Positions 21,889-31,510 of a stretch of 64,000 nucleotides of DNA are shown here, in pieces. The number at the start of each line of letters is the position of its first letter. Positions within the stretch are counted from its first letter, which is position 1. Location of the stretch: positions 1 to 64,000 of the forward strand of contig JAMOQI010000057.1 in NCBI GenBank assembly GCA_027064095.1. Reading direction: 5' to 3'. The notes below the pieces were generated by a model. That model saw nothing but the letters and a program-made list of their open reading frames with translations. It had not been told where the DNA came from and ran no database searches. The position numbers were made by a program, and so were the translations under genes. Source of the DNA: Bacteroidales bacterium (lineage in GTDB: Bacteria; Bacteroidota; Bacteroidia; Bacteroidales; UBA1556).

Positions 21889-24800
21889 TTATTTCAATAA
21901 TTTAAAGACACCAATAATTCCATTATCGTTTGTTATTTGCAAATAATAAACTCCTGATGCAAATATTGATATATCAATTGTTTCAGTTACGTTTAGTGGA
22001 TTATTAATGGCTTTTTGTTTTATTATTTGACCTAAACTATTGTAAATATAGTATTTATATTTTAACAGGTTTGATTTAGATATATCTAGAGTGAAGATAC
22101 CATTTTTTGATGGATTTGGATAAATAGAAATAGCTTTTGTTGATAATGAATTATCTATTCCAACAGTATTATTTATGTAAATTGTTCTGTATGAAACACA
22201 TTCATTAGAGTCTTTTAGAGTGACTTTATATAGACCTTTACAAAGGTTTATAGCAGTTTGAGTGGTTTGATTGGCAGGGTCGTTCCATTGAAAGCTATAT
22301 GGAGGAGTTCCTCCCATTGGTGATGATGTTGCCGTTCCGGTGCAGTTATTTAAAGTGTCATCAGTATAAGATGTTGTCATATCCAAGGCGCTAGGTTGAC
22401 TGATTACAAAACTTGCTTGTTTGCTACAGCCAAGAGTATCAGTAACAATAACAGTGTAATTGCCTGCACTTAAGCTGGTTCTGTAGCTTCCAGTACCTCC
22501 TGAAGTCCAGAAGTAGGTATATGGACCGATACCACCAACGACATTTAGATTTATACTTCCTGAAGTTCCAAAATAACATTTTGCATCTTCCACAACTCCG
22601 GTTATTTGAATAGGGCTACTAGGGCCAATAACTTCTAAAGTATCGTGTATTATTGAGTTTTGAGCATCTGTAATTGTTACAGTAAAAATGCCAGCATTTA
22701 AGTGTTCGATTTTTGCAGTGGTATCTCCAGTATTCCATAAATATTGATATGGAGGAGTACCACAGGCAGGGAAAACTTCTAAGCTTCCAAGGCTATCATT
22801 GTAACATATATTATTTGTGGAGTTACTATAGAGGCTCATACTATTACCATTTCCAATTATAATAGTTTTTAATAAAGGTTTTTTATTTCTTGCAGTAATT
22901 GTTAATGTTAAGCTGGCTCCTTGGATGCCATTAAGAGGAATAAAACCATTACCGTTAATTAATTGTGTTCTGCCAAGTAATACTCCATTGCCCATTAGTG
23001 TAGCTATAGCATCAGACACATTACAATTTGAGATAATATAAGCAGAATCAATACAATTTATTGAATCTGGAAGAGTGGCTGTAATATAACCCGGACTTTC
23101 TGTCCATATTTTCATTGCAGGGTCTCCAAAATAATGAAATAATTCATAAGTATAGCGATTTCCTCCATTGCTTCCTCCCCATGTTTGCACCATACGTACA
23201 AGACCGTGATTCATTACGTCACCCATTTTCACTATATCGCTATGAGTATTAACATTTGGGTAGCTATTCCCTCCGCTACCAAATACTGGTAATAACCCAG
23301 GATTTGACCAAATTCCATCAATCATGCCTAATGATAATCCATCATTGTATCCACTATAACTATAATATGAAGCAGCAACAACACCTACGGCGCCACCATT
23401 TGTTTTTCGCATAAATGTTTCAGCAAAACAAGATGGTAATGTAAACTCACCAGTATGGCAGTTAATACTAAAAACCACAGGTAACTTATTACCATTGGAT
23501 AGGTTGTTTATTTTAGTACTTGTATAGTATGGGTGCGCCCAACCAATTCCACCAGAATATCCATGGTCGCGATGGAAAACCAAGAATTTACCAGCATTGA
23601 TTGCATTTGTAATATCAGTGTGCCCACTTTGCCAGTAAAATCCACTAGACTTTAGTAAGGCTGAATCTAAAGCTTGTCCATTTGAATAATATCCATTATT
23701 GTAATTCAAAGGTATAACATTATTGTCGGTATAATAAAGTCGTTGGCTATCATACCCTTGACTTAAAAGGTAGGTGCGAATATTTTCACTAGTGTGTAAA
23801 AATCTTCTATCAGCATATCCATCATTATTATCATCTTGATACATAGCACAGTTCAGAGCATTTTGATAAAATAGACTGTCGTTAATTGGGTTACGCTCAT
23901 AATTTATAATTCTCTGTACTTGCATCATAGCATTGGATGCAGAACTTGGAGAAATTCTCCCTTTGGCCATATCCGGTACAAAATCATTGTTCCCATCCAT
24001 GCATACATAATAAAGATCTGAGCCGAATGTTTCAGCCCCATTTTGAGTGTAATGTACTTCGGAAGGAACATCTTGATCATCTCCAATTATTAATAGATAA
24101 TCAGGTTTTGGAGTCCATAAATTATAGCGAGTACTAACAGCATTTTTGACTGATAATGCTGACCAATTGCTTGAAGAAACAACATCAACAGTATAACCCA
24201 TTTGGCGTTTCCAATTTGCAATTGAATCAGCAGCAGCAAGATAATTGCTGTGAGTTATTATAATGTAGTTCTTACTATTATTATTTAAAGTATTAAAATT
24301 TTGTGAGTTTTGGTAATATTTTCTTGCCTCCTTTTCCCATGATGCTGAGTTTAAAGGATAATTTAACAGCTGATTAATATAGTTTTCCGAATGATTATTA
24401 TAATTTGTGAAGGCATTAGCACCTGAGAAAGTTATTTTATAATTTATATTTTCATGTAAAAACAATTTCTCTGTAGCCGGGTTGTATTGCACAGGGCAAA
24501 CTTGTACCATAAGCATTCGTAATCCCCTAAATTTCATTTCTCCAATAATACTAACACTTTGTAATGGATAAATGGCATCAGTATCGTAAAAATCTTTATT
24601 AATCGTAAATTTTGGGTCTGGAGCACCTTCTGTATCAACAGCAGGTTTTAAAGCAGGAAAAACTCTTTTGGTGTTAGCTACCGATGGAACATCGTTATTC
24701 AATTTTAGTTGGTAATCAGCTCCTTCCGGAACTGCTATCAAGTCAATATGAGAAGGAAGAGCCGGCAGCCCAACTTCTTGAATATGGCTAAAATCTGTTA

Positions 24801-25023
24801 TGCTTAGCTTTTGATATATTTTACCTTTGTGTGTTATTGGGAAGGAAAATAGTTTATTGAAACTGTAATTTACTTCTATGCCTTCAAGTCCATTATCAGT
24901 AATATTTCTAATTGGAGATGAATTTTCTGTATTATTAGAGCCTTTGGGTTGAATAATTTGAATTTGAGCATTACTTATACTGTATGAAATTAACAGTATA
25001 GTTAGGAGTAAAATTAATCGCAT
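21889..25023 (-). CDS. Gingipain-like C25 cysteine peptidase with SprB-like repeats and T9SS sorting domain
   Basis: Propeptide-like N-terminus; FHRDHGYSGG and VFSINCHTGEF catalytic regions; three ...GG..PY.Y.W..G......L..G.Y.V.V.D..GC units; C-terminal ASGVYYLQITNDNGIIGVFKLLK. Confidence 0.92.
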   Translation of the reverse strand: MRLILLLTILLISYSISNAQIQIIQPKGSNNTENSSPIRNITDNGLEGIEVNYSFNKLFSFPITHKGKIYQKLSITDFSHIQEVGLPALPSHIDLIAVPEGADYQLKLNNDVPSVANTKRVFPALKPAVDTEGAPDPKFTINKDFYDTDAIYPLQSVSIIGEMKFRGLRMLMVQVCPVQYNPATEKLFLHENINYKITFSGANAFTNYNNHSENYINQLLNYPLNSASWEKEARKYYQNSQNFNTLNNNSKNYIIITHSNYLAAADSIANWKRQMGYTVDVVSSSNWSALSVKNAVSTRYNLWTPKPDYLLIIGDDQDVPSEVHYTQNGAETFGSDLYYVCMDGNNDFVPDMAKGRISPSSASNAMMQVQRIINYERNPINDSLFYQNALNCAMYQDDNNDGYADRRFLHTSENIRTYLLSQGYDSQRLYYTDNNVIPLNYNNGYYSNGQALDSALLKSSGFYWQSGHTDITNAINAGKFLVFHRDHGYSGGIGWAHPYYTSTKINNLSNGNKLPVVFSINCHTGEFTLPSCFAETFMRKTNGGAVGVVAASYYSYSGYNDGLSLGMIDGIWSNPGLLPVFGSGGNSYPNVNTHSDIVKMGDVMNHGLVRMVQTWGGSNGGNRYTYELFHYFGDPAMKIWTESPGYITATLPDSINCIDSAYIISNCNVSDAIATLMGNGVLLGRTQLINGNGFIPLNGIQGASLTLTITARNKKPLLKTIIIGNGNSMSLYSNSTNNICYNDSLGSLEVFPACGTPPYQYLWNTGDTTAKIEHLNAGIFTVTITDAQNSIIHDTLEVIGPSSPIQITGVVEDAKCYFGTSGSINLNVVGGIGPYTYFWTSGGTGSYRTSLSAGNYTVIVTDTLGCSKQASFVISQPSALDMTTSYTDDTLNNCTGTATSSPMGGTPPYSFQWNDPANQTTQTAINLCKGLYKVTLKDSNECVSYRTIYINNTVGIDNSLSTKAISIYPNPSKNGIFTLDISKSNLLKYKYYIYNSLGQIIKQKAINNPLNVTETIDISIFASGVYYLQITNDNGIIGVFKLLK

Positions 25024-25163
25024 AATAATTTGTTGTTTGTGTGTTGCATGTCAATAATATCGCAAATATACTAAAATACCATAATGGATAAGATATAATA
25101 CGAAATGATTAGGTAGAATAGACAGAAAATAAATATAAACGTTGCTTTTGATTAAAATAACTA

Positions 25164-25865
25164 TTATTGAGTTAAAAACTTTGCAAAATTATATTCCCAT
25201 GGGCCTAGTTTAGTTTCGTACGACATGGCTTTTTTAATCATTTTGTCGAAGACAATATTACTAACTTCTATAGCTCCCATCCTAAAGCTATGTGGGTTAC
25301 TAACTTGTGAATCTATAAAGTGAAAATCCCAATTTTTGAGCATAAACGCAAGTGCATGAAGTGCTATTTTTGATGTGTTGGGAATTATGTGAAACATGCT
25401 TTCCCCAAAGAAAGCTCTACCTAATGAAATACCATAAAGTCCACCAACCATTTTGTTTTCAAGATAAACCTCAACAGTGTGTAAATATCCCATGTCAAAT
25501 AATATACTGTAGACATTAATTATCTCATCCGAAATCCAAGTGTCTTCTTGCCCTGTTCTGTCTACTGTGGCACAATTTAGAATAACGTCTTTAAAATTAG
25601 TATCTAATTTTATCTCAAAAGGATATTTCTTTATTGTTCGACGAAGTGATTTCGGTATTTTTAATTTTCCAGGAATATAAACAGGGCGATATGGACTTGC
25701 CCACCAAAGTATATCATCTTCGGGGTTAAACCAAGGGAAAATACCAAGAGAGTAAGCCAGCAAGAGTCTATCAACATTAAGATCTCCTCCTATAGCTAAT
25801 AAGCCATTTTCGTCAGCTAAGAGTGGGTTCGGGAAAGCTATGTCATCACCAAGAATGAAAATCAT
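25164..25865 (-). CDS. aat: Leucyl/phenylalanyl-tRNA--protein transferase
   Basis: LLAYSLGIFPWFNPEDDILWWASPYRPV; GGLYGISLGRAFFGESMF. Confidence 0.97.
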   Translation of the reverse strand: MIFILGDDIAFPNPLLADENGLLAIGGDLNVDRLLLAYSLGIFPWFNPEDDILWWASPYRPVYIPGKLKIPKSLRRTIKKYPFEIKLDTNFKDVILNCATVDRTGQEDTWISDEIINVYSILFDMGYLHTVEVYLENKMVGGLYGISLGRAFFGESMFHIIPNTSKIALHALAFMLKNWDFHFIDSQVSNPHSFRMGAIEVSNIVFDKMIKKAMSYETKLGPWEYNFAKFLTQ

Positions 25866-25876
25866 CTCTAATAGAT

Positions 25877-26617
25877 TTAAAACTTTGAAAGCTTATAAAT
25901 ATAATAAACATTTATAGTAGGAAACCATCCATATTTCTTCATTGTTTGTTGTAGTTTTTCATTTGTAAGCTCAGATATAGGTGAGATATATCTATAATCA
26001 GACTGTAAATTATGATGTGAGAGTATAGTTTTATTAATACCGACCTCTACTCGCAACTCTGAATTGGGATTCAATAATGGGATTATTTTTCCTGCAATAA
26101 AGCCAATATTTATATAATTTGTATTAAGAGTAAGGGGTTTTGTGCTTTGACTTTTGGCAATTGGGCCAAGAGGAATTTCTCCGGAATTTAAATCCACATC
26201 AAAGGCTTTATTGATTACATCATCGGTGATATCACGTTTTAGTAAATTCATCCATTGTATACTAAATGCTCCGTAATATCGGCGATTATCAGAGCCAAAG
26301 TAGTAATGTGCACCTATATCGAGACCAGCACCAATAGAAAATGGCTCATTTAGAATAGCTGTAATATTAGGGTCTGCACCCCATAGATTCATATATCCAG
26401 TTGGCACTTTTGAGAATGGGAAAGTGACAAATTGAGTGCTTAAATGAATAGCAAAACGAGTACTGAATCTTACAAAATATCCAATATCGTATGTATATGG
26501 AAGTTTAATGCCCGCTCTCAAGCCTTGCTCTTCAGGTTGCGAAAAAGCTAAGTTAGATGTGAAAAGTATTAGTGTAATACTTATTATTATTTTAATAAAA
26601 TGCCTTTTTATACTCAT
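25877..26617 (-). CDS. Hypothetical outer-membrane-like protein
   Basis: Signal peptide; alternating beta-strand pattern, aromatic C-terminus. Confidence 0.65.
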   Translation of the reverse strand: MSIKRHFIKIIISITLILFTSNLAFSQPEEQGLRAGIKLPYTYDIGYFVRFSTRFAIHLSTQFVTFPFSKVPTGYMNLWGADPNITAILNEPFSIGAGLDIGAHYYFGSDNRRYYGAFSIQWMNLLKRDITDDVINKAFDVDLNSGEIPLGPIAKSQSTKPLTLNTNYINIGFIAGKIIPLLNPNSELRVEVGINKTILSHHNLQSDYRYISPISELTNEKLQQTMKKYGWFPTINVYYIYKLSKF

Positions 26618-26731
26618 ATTTATTTTGAGTTTATTTCAAACTGTAAAGATAGAATAAATTAAAAAGCTTGACTTTGAAAATTATTATTTAAAAAGCAGAA
26701 TAAAATATATTTCTATATATTAAAAAAAGTG

Positions 26732-26739
26732 TATTTTTG
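26732..26739 (+). promoter_or_regulatory. Candidate -7 element TATTTTTG upstream of tRNA-Cys
   Basis: TAnnTTTG match 18 nt upstream of the tRNA 5' end. Confidence 0.4.
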
Positions 26740-26757
26740 CAATCCGGAAATTGAAAA

Positions 26758-26828
26758 GGTCTCTTGGCCGAGTGGCTAGGCACCGGTCTGCAAAACCGTC
26801 TACCCCGGTTCGAATCCGGGAGAGACCT
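26758..26828 (+). tRNA. tRNA-Cys (GCA)
   Basis: GGTCTCT/AGAGACC acceptor stem, anticodon loop CTGCAAA, GGTTCGAATCC T-arm, U discriminator as expected for Cys. Confidence 0.95.
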
Positions 26829-26842
26829 CAATAATTATTACT

Positions 26843-26882
26843 AATCTCCAATTCTTAATTTAAAGAGTTGGAGATTTTTTTT
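26843..26882 (+). terminator. Rho-independent terminator after tRNA-Cys
   Basis: aatctccaattctt-aatttaa-agagttggagatttttttt. Confidence 0.88.
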
Positions 26883-26898
26883 GCAGAAATCAAAAACT

Positions 26899-27130
26899 AA
26901 TTCGGATTATTCATAAATAATTCTGACGATTAAGTAAAACTAATAACCTCAGTTCAACGAAAAATTTTACTCGCAGAAAGCTTATATCTAACAGAGGTAA
27001 ATAAATTTGGGTCTAGATTTAAGTTTTTCTAATTGAGTATGTCCCTAAATTATTTTGGAGAGGTTTCCGCATTGCATTTCGCTATTCATTGCTTATTAAT
27101 ACAAAAGCAAAGCGAATTGAATGAATAATG
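26899..27130 (-). repeat. Dispersed structured intergenic repeat, copy B
   Basis: aattcggattattcataaataattctgacgattaagtaaaactaataacctc...cagaaagcttatatct...cgctattcattgcttattaatacaaaagcaaagcgaattgaatgaataatg; reverse complement aligns with copies C and D. Confidence 0.85.
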
Positions 27131-27336
27131 TGCATTAAATTTACAAATTATTGGAAACAAATTGTATAAATTTAATATTTTAATAATACGAAGTTACTAT
27201 CTATCATAGTTTTATATTTTGCATCTATTTTAACAAATTAAGTATGTATTTTTTATTTAAATTTAAATACCGATAAGCAAGCTTAATTTCAATATATTTT
27301 CTACTTTCGCATATACAATATTATATAATTATTACA

Positions 27337-29958
27337 ATGAGATTATTTTTTATAGTTATAATTATTCTAAGCTATGGGGTATTATTTTCTCAGGAGAAAA
27401 AGACTTATACCTGTAGTAGAATATCTCAAGAGCCTATAATTGATGGTGTTTTAAATGATGATGTCTGGAAAACAGGAGAATGGGAAGGTGGTTTTGTTCA
27501 AAGAGAGCCAATTGATAATAGTAAGCCTAGTCAAGAAACGTTTTTTAAGGTTTTTTATACCGATAACTTTATTTATGTTGCCATAAAAGCTATGGATACT
27601 CAAGCGGACTCTATTGATAGTAGATTGGTACGAAGAGATAAGCAAGAAGGAGATATGGTGGCGGTGCATTTTGATAGTTATAATGATTCCAGAACTTCAT
27701 TTAGTTTTTTCGTAAATGCTGCCGGTGTAAAATCTGATGTTTTATTAAGTAATGGAGGTAATAAAAAAGATGCAAACTGGAATCCTATTTGGCAGGTAAA
27801 AACTACTAAAGATGGTAATGGGTGGTATGCTGAGATGAAGATTCCATTGAGTCAGTTGAGATTTTCTAAAACTGATAATAAAGTGTGGGGATTCGAGGTT
27901 TCGCGATATATTTTCCGTTTACAGGAGTTATCACTATGGCAACCAATTCCACAAACTGAGTCAGGTTGGGTTTTTAATTTTGGGAAGCTTTATGGTATTT
28001 CGGATATAAAACCTAAAAGAATTATTGAGATTGCACCATATGTTAGTGGAGGATTTGAAAGTTATGAGAAGGAGGAGGGGAATCCTTATGCCGATGGGAG
28101 CAATCTTTTGCATGGTTTGGGTGTTGATGGGAAAATAGGACTTAGTAATGATTTCATTCTGGATTTTACTGTAAATCCGGATTTTGGACAAGTAGAGGCA
28201 GACCCTTCACAAGTTAATTTGACAGCTTTTGAGGTATATTTTGAAGAGCAACGTCCTTTCTTTGTTGAGGGAGGAAATATCCTTGATTTTAAGATCACCC
28301 CCGGCGACCATGATGTTGCTCGTGACAATCTTTTTTATTCTCGAAGAATAGGTAGAAGGCCGCAGTATTATCCTAATTTGCGAAATAATGAGTTTATTGA
28401 TTTTCCTATGGCTACTTCTATATTGGGTGCTATGAAAGTTTCCGGGAAAACCAAGAGTGGATTCTCACTTGGTGTAATTGAGAGTGTTACAAAAAAACAA
28501 AAGGCTTTAATTTCTTTTGATGGAGAAGAAAGAGAACAAACTGTGGAACCACTTACTAATTATTTTGTTGCCAGGGCTCAACAGGATATTAATCAGGGAA
28601 ATACAATTATTGGTGGAGCGATTACCTCAACAAAAAGATTTATAGAAGATTCAGCCTTGACATTTCTTCCAAAAACAGCTTTTAGTAGTGGATTAGATTT
28701 TACGCAATATTGGGATAAAAGAAAATATTATTTTAAAGTTGATGGTGTATATAGCTATATTAATGGTGATTCTTTGTCGATGATTGACAGACAAACATCT
28801 CCGCAGCGATATTTTCAACGTCCTGATGCTGATTACCTTATTCTTGATTCCGGTATTACAAGTTTATCCGGTTATGGGGGGAATATTTCGGCAGGTAAAC
28901 AAGTGCCAAGTGGGTTGAGCTATAGTGTAAATGGCTCATTAAGATCGCCTAATATTTCTATAGAAGATTTGGGATATTTGAGAAAGAGCGATTACATTAT
29001 GCAGTCGGCAAGGGTATCATATAGGTTTACTAAACCAATGTTCTTCTATCGTAATATCGATATTGGAATGGTCCAATGGAATGGTTGGGACTATGGAGGA
29101 AGAAGTACATTTAATGGTGGTATGGCTTGGTTTACAATGCAATTTAAGAATTATTACACTTTTGTATTACGCTCCTCAGCAGAAACTAATATTCATGATA
29201 ATTATAAATTGCGTGGAGGCCCAACTTTTTATGATCCTGGAAATGTTAGTATTAGGGCTAATATAGAAACTAATGAATCGAAGAAGTTTTATATGGATTT
29301 TGGCTTTAGACAAGGATGGGGACAATATTCATTCAGTAGAAAAAACGCATGGGACGCAGGTTTTACATATCGTCCAATAGACGCTTTGGAGCTAGCTTTT
29401 CATCCAAATATTAGCTTTAATCGTAATGATCTGCAATATGTTGATGAGTTATATAATGATAAGGAAATTAGATATATTTTATCTTCTATAGACCAAACAA
29501 CTTTAGTCTTTAGATTTTATTTAAATCTAAATTTAAGTCCAAATCTAACTATTCAATATTTTGGCTCGCCTTTTATTAGTACAGGAAGATATTATGATTT
29601 TAAAATGGTAGTAAATTCTAATGCGGCTAATTATAATGATAGGACACATCAATATCTGGATAATGAAATATCTTATAATACCACTGATGATACTTATGAT
29701 ATTGATGAAAATGGTGATGGTAATATAGATTATAGTATTTATAATCCTGATTTTAATTTCAAACAGTTTCAGTCAAATCTAGTTTTAAGATGGGAGTTTA
29801 CTCCTGGTTCTGTATTATTTCTTGTTTGGTCACAGAATAAAACTAATGAAAATGGTTTTGGAACATTTAATTTTAGTGATGATATGAGCAATCTTTTTGG
29901 TACTATACCTCACAATGTATTCTTATTAAAGTTCTCTTATAGATTCTATAATAAGTAA
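27337..29958 (+). CDS. DUF5916 family outer membrane protein with N-terminal CBM9-like domain
   Basis: PIIDGVLNDDVWKTGEWEGGFVQREP...TSFSFFVNAAGVKSD; FILDFTVNPDFGQVEADPSQVNLTAFE; C-terminal barrel ending KFSYRFYNK. Confidence 0.9.
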   Translation: MRLFFIVIIILSYGVLFSQEKKTYTCSRISQEPIIDGVLNDDVWKTGEWEGGFVQREPIDNSKPSQETFFKVFYTDNFIYVAIKAMDTQADSIDSRLVRRDKQEGDMVAVHFDSYNDSRTSFSFFVNAAGVKSDVLLSNGGNKKDANWNPIWQVKTTKDGNGWYAEMKIPLSQLRFSKTDNKVWGFEVSRYIFRLQELSLWQPIPQTESGWVFNFGKLYGISDIKPKRIIEIAPYVSGGFESYEKEEGNPYADGSNLLHGLGVDGKIGLSNDFILDFTVNPDFGQVEADPSQVNLTAFEVYFEEQRPFFVEGGNILDFKITPGDHDVARDNLFYSRRIGRRPQYYPNLRNNEFIDFPMATSILGAMKVSGKTKSGFSLGVIESVTKKQKALISFDGEEREQTVEPLTNYFVARAQQDINQGNTIIGGAITSTKRFIEDSALTFLPKTAFSSGLDFTQYWDKRKYYFKVDGVYSYINGDSLSMIDRQTSPQRYFQRPDADYLILDSGITSLSGYGGNISAGKQVPSGLSYSVNGSLRSPNISIEDLGYLRKSDYIMQSARVSYRFTKPMFFYRNIDIGMVQWNGWDYGGRSTFNGGMAWFTMQFKNYYTFVLRSSAETNIHDNYKLRGGPTFYDPGNVSIRANIETNESKKFYMDFGFRQGWGQYSFSRKNAWDAGFTYRPIDALELAFHPNISFNRNDLQYVDELYNDKEIRYILSSIDQTTLVFRFYLNLNLSPNLTIQYFGSPFISTGRYYDFKMVVNSNAANYNDRTHQYLDNEISYNTTDDTYDIDENGDGNIDYSIYNPDFNFKQFQSNLVLRWEFTPGSVLFLVWSQNKTNENGFGTFNFSDDMSNLFGTIPHNVFLLKFSYRFYNK

Positions 29959-29999
29959 ATATTATACAGTATATATACTTTTTCAGAACATTACATTCT

Positions 30000-31424
30000 T
30001 TATTTTTTCATCTCCTGTTCTCGGTGTCGTAGTATTACTTTTATATTATATTTATTTCTAAGGAATTTGGTCATATATTCAGCCATATAAACAGACCTAT
30101 GTTGACCTCCTGTGCAACCAAAATTCACACTAAGGTGATCGAAGCCACGTTCCAGATATTTTTCTACCGATTGCTGTACAAGAGCAGTAGTGTTTTCCTT
30201 AAAAACTTTTATATCAGCTTCTTTGTTTAGAAATTCTATTACTTTTAAATCTTTGCCTGTAAGTTGTTTATATTCATCATAACGTCCGGGATTATGTAAT
30301 GCTCGACAATCGAAAACAAAACCACCACCATGGCCACTTTCATCAACAGGGATGTTTCTTTTATAAGAGAAACTATTGATACTTACTACGAGCTTATTCC
30401 TATTTGCTCCTATTGCTTTTAGTTTATCTGATTTTACTAGTTTATGAAGAACAGGGATAAGGGTTGGTAGTTTAATTGGTAAATCTAATTTACTAAGTAC
30501 ATAATCCATATTGTTAAGAGCAGGAGGAATACTAGCAAGAAAGTGGGCTTTCTTCTCATAAAATCCTCTAAAGCCATACGCTCCCATAGCTTGCATAATA
30601 CGTATTAAAACATAAGCGTTAAATTGTTTTCTGAATTCTGTTTCATCAATATCAACATATTTTTTTAATTCGTTGATATAGAAGTTCAAAAGTTCTTGTC
30701 TTATTTCCTGAGGTATTTCAGCTTTTGCATCATAAAGCAAAGATGCAATATCATATTGTAATGCGCCCTTTCTTCCTCCTTGATAATCAATGAAATAAAC
30801 TTCATTATCTTTAATCATTATATTTCTAGATTGAAAATCTCGATATAGAAAGTAATCTTGCTTGCTTGTTAATAAATAGTCTGTAAGAGCTTGGTAATCA
30901 TCTTCCAATGCTTGCTCATCAAAAGGAATTTGTGCCAGTTTAAGGAAATAGTATTTAAAATAGTTTAAATCCCACATCATTGATTGTTTATCAAAACTTG
31001 CACGAGGATAACAAAGGCTGTAATTTAAGCCTTTGCCTGCTTCAATCTGGAATTTTGGAAGCTCTTTGAGTACTTTAATATATACTTGTTTAAGCTCATC
31101 TGTAAAATCTGATTTCTCTTTTTCTTGTGTCAAAAAAGCAAATAAGGTTGTATTCCCTAAATCTTCAATTAAGTAAATGTCTTGGGTAACATCTTCAGCA
31201 TATATCTTTGGTACATTAAGTCCATGTTTAATAAAATGCTTGGAAAATTCCACAAAAGCTAGATTTTCTTTAGTGTCGTGATTGTAAACGCCTAAGACTG
31301 TATTTGTTGCGCTATGAATTCTATAATACTTTCTGTCAGATCCGGATAAAGCTAATGGGGTGACCTTGGTGGCTTTTTCTCCTGACCATTTTTCGAATAA
31401 ACGAACAATATTTTCTTCAAACAT
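30000..31424 (-). CDS. Aminoglycoside phosphotransferase-like kinase fused to RapZ C-terminal domain
   Basis: N-terminal YRDFQSRNIMI...VYFIDYQGG kinase motifs; C-terminal GGGFVFDCRALHNPGR and NFGCTGGQHRSV RapZ-C motifs; no RapZ P-loop. Confidence 0.92.
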   Translation of the reverse strand: MFEENIVRLFEKWSGEKATKVTPLALSGSDRKYYRIHSATNTVLGVYNHDTKENLAFVEFSKHFIKHGLNVPKIYAEDVTQDIYLIEDLGNTTLFAFLTQEKEKSDFTDELKQVYIKVLKELPKFQIEAGKGLNYSLCYPRASFDKQSMMWDLNYFKYYFLKLAQIPFDEQALEDDYQALTDYLLTSKQDYFLYRDFQSRNIMIKDNEVYFIDYQGGRKGALQYDIASLLYDAKAEIPQEIRQELLNFYINELKKYVDIDETEFRKQFNAYVLIRIMQAMGAYGFRGFYEKKAHFLASIPPALNNMDYVLSKLDLPIKLPTLIPVLHKLVKSDKLKAIGANRNKLVVSINSFSYKRNIPVDESGHGGGFVFDCRALHNPGRYDEYKQLTGKDLKVIEFLNKEADIKVFKENTTALVQQSVEKYLERGFDHLSVNFGCTGGQHRSVYMAEYMTKFLRNKYNIKVILRHREQEMKK

Positions 31425-31468
31425 AATATCAAATAATAAATGAAACAGCTAGTTTATATTAATTTCCA

Positions 31469-31476
31469 CAAAGATA
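31469..31476 (-). promoter_or_regulatory. Candidate -7 element TATCTTTG
   Basis: CAAAGATA on plus strand about 45 nt upstream of the 31424 start, between pyk and the kinase-RapZ gene. Confidence 0.35.
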
Positions 31477-31510
31477 TAGAATCATAAATTCCTTTTGGAT
31501 GTATTAATAT

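Noticed and set aside
26843-26882. Considered as part of the dispersed repeat
   Set aside because: It is a self-contained hairpin plus T tract directly after tRNA-Cys and does not align with other repeat copies.
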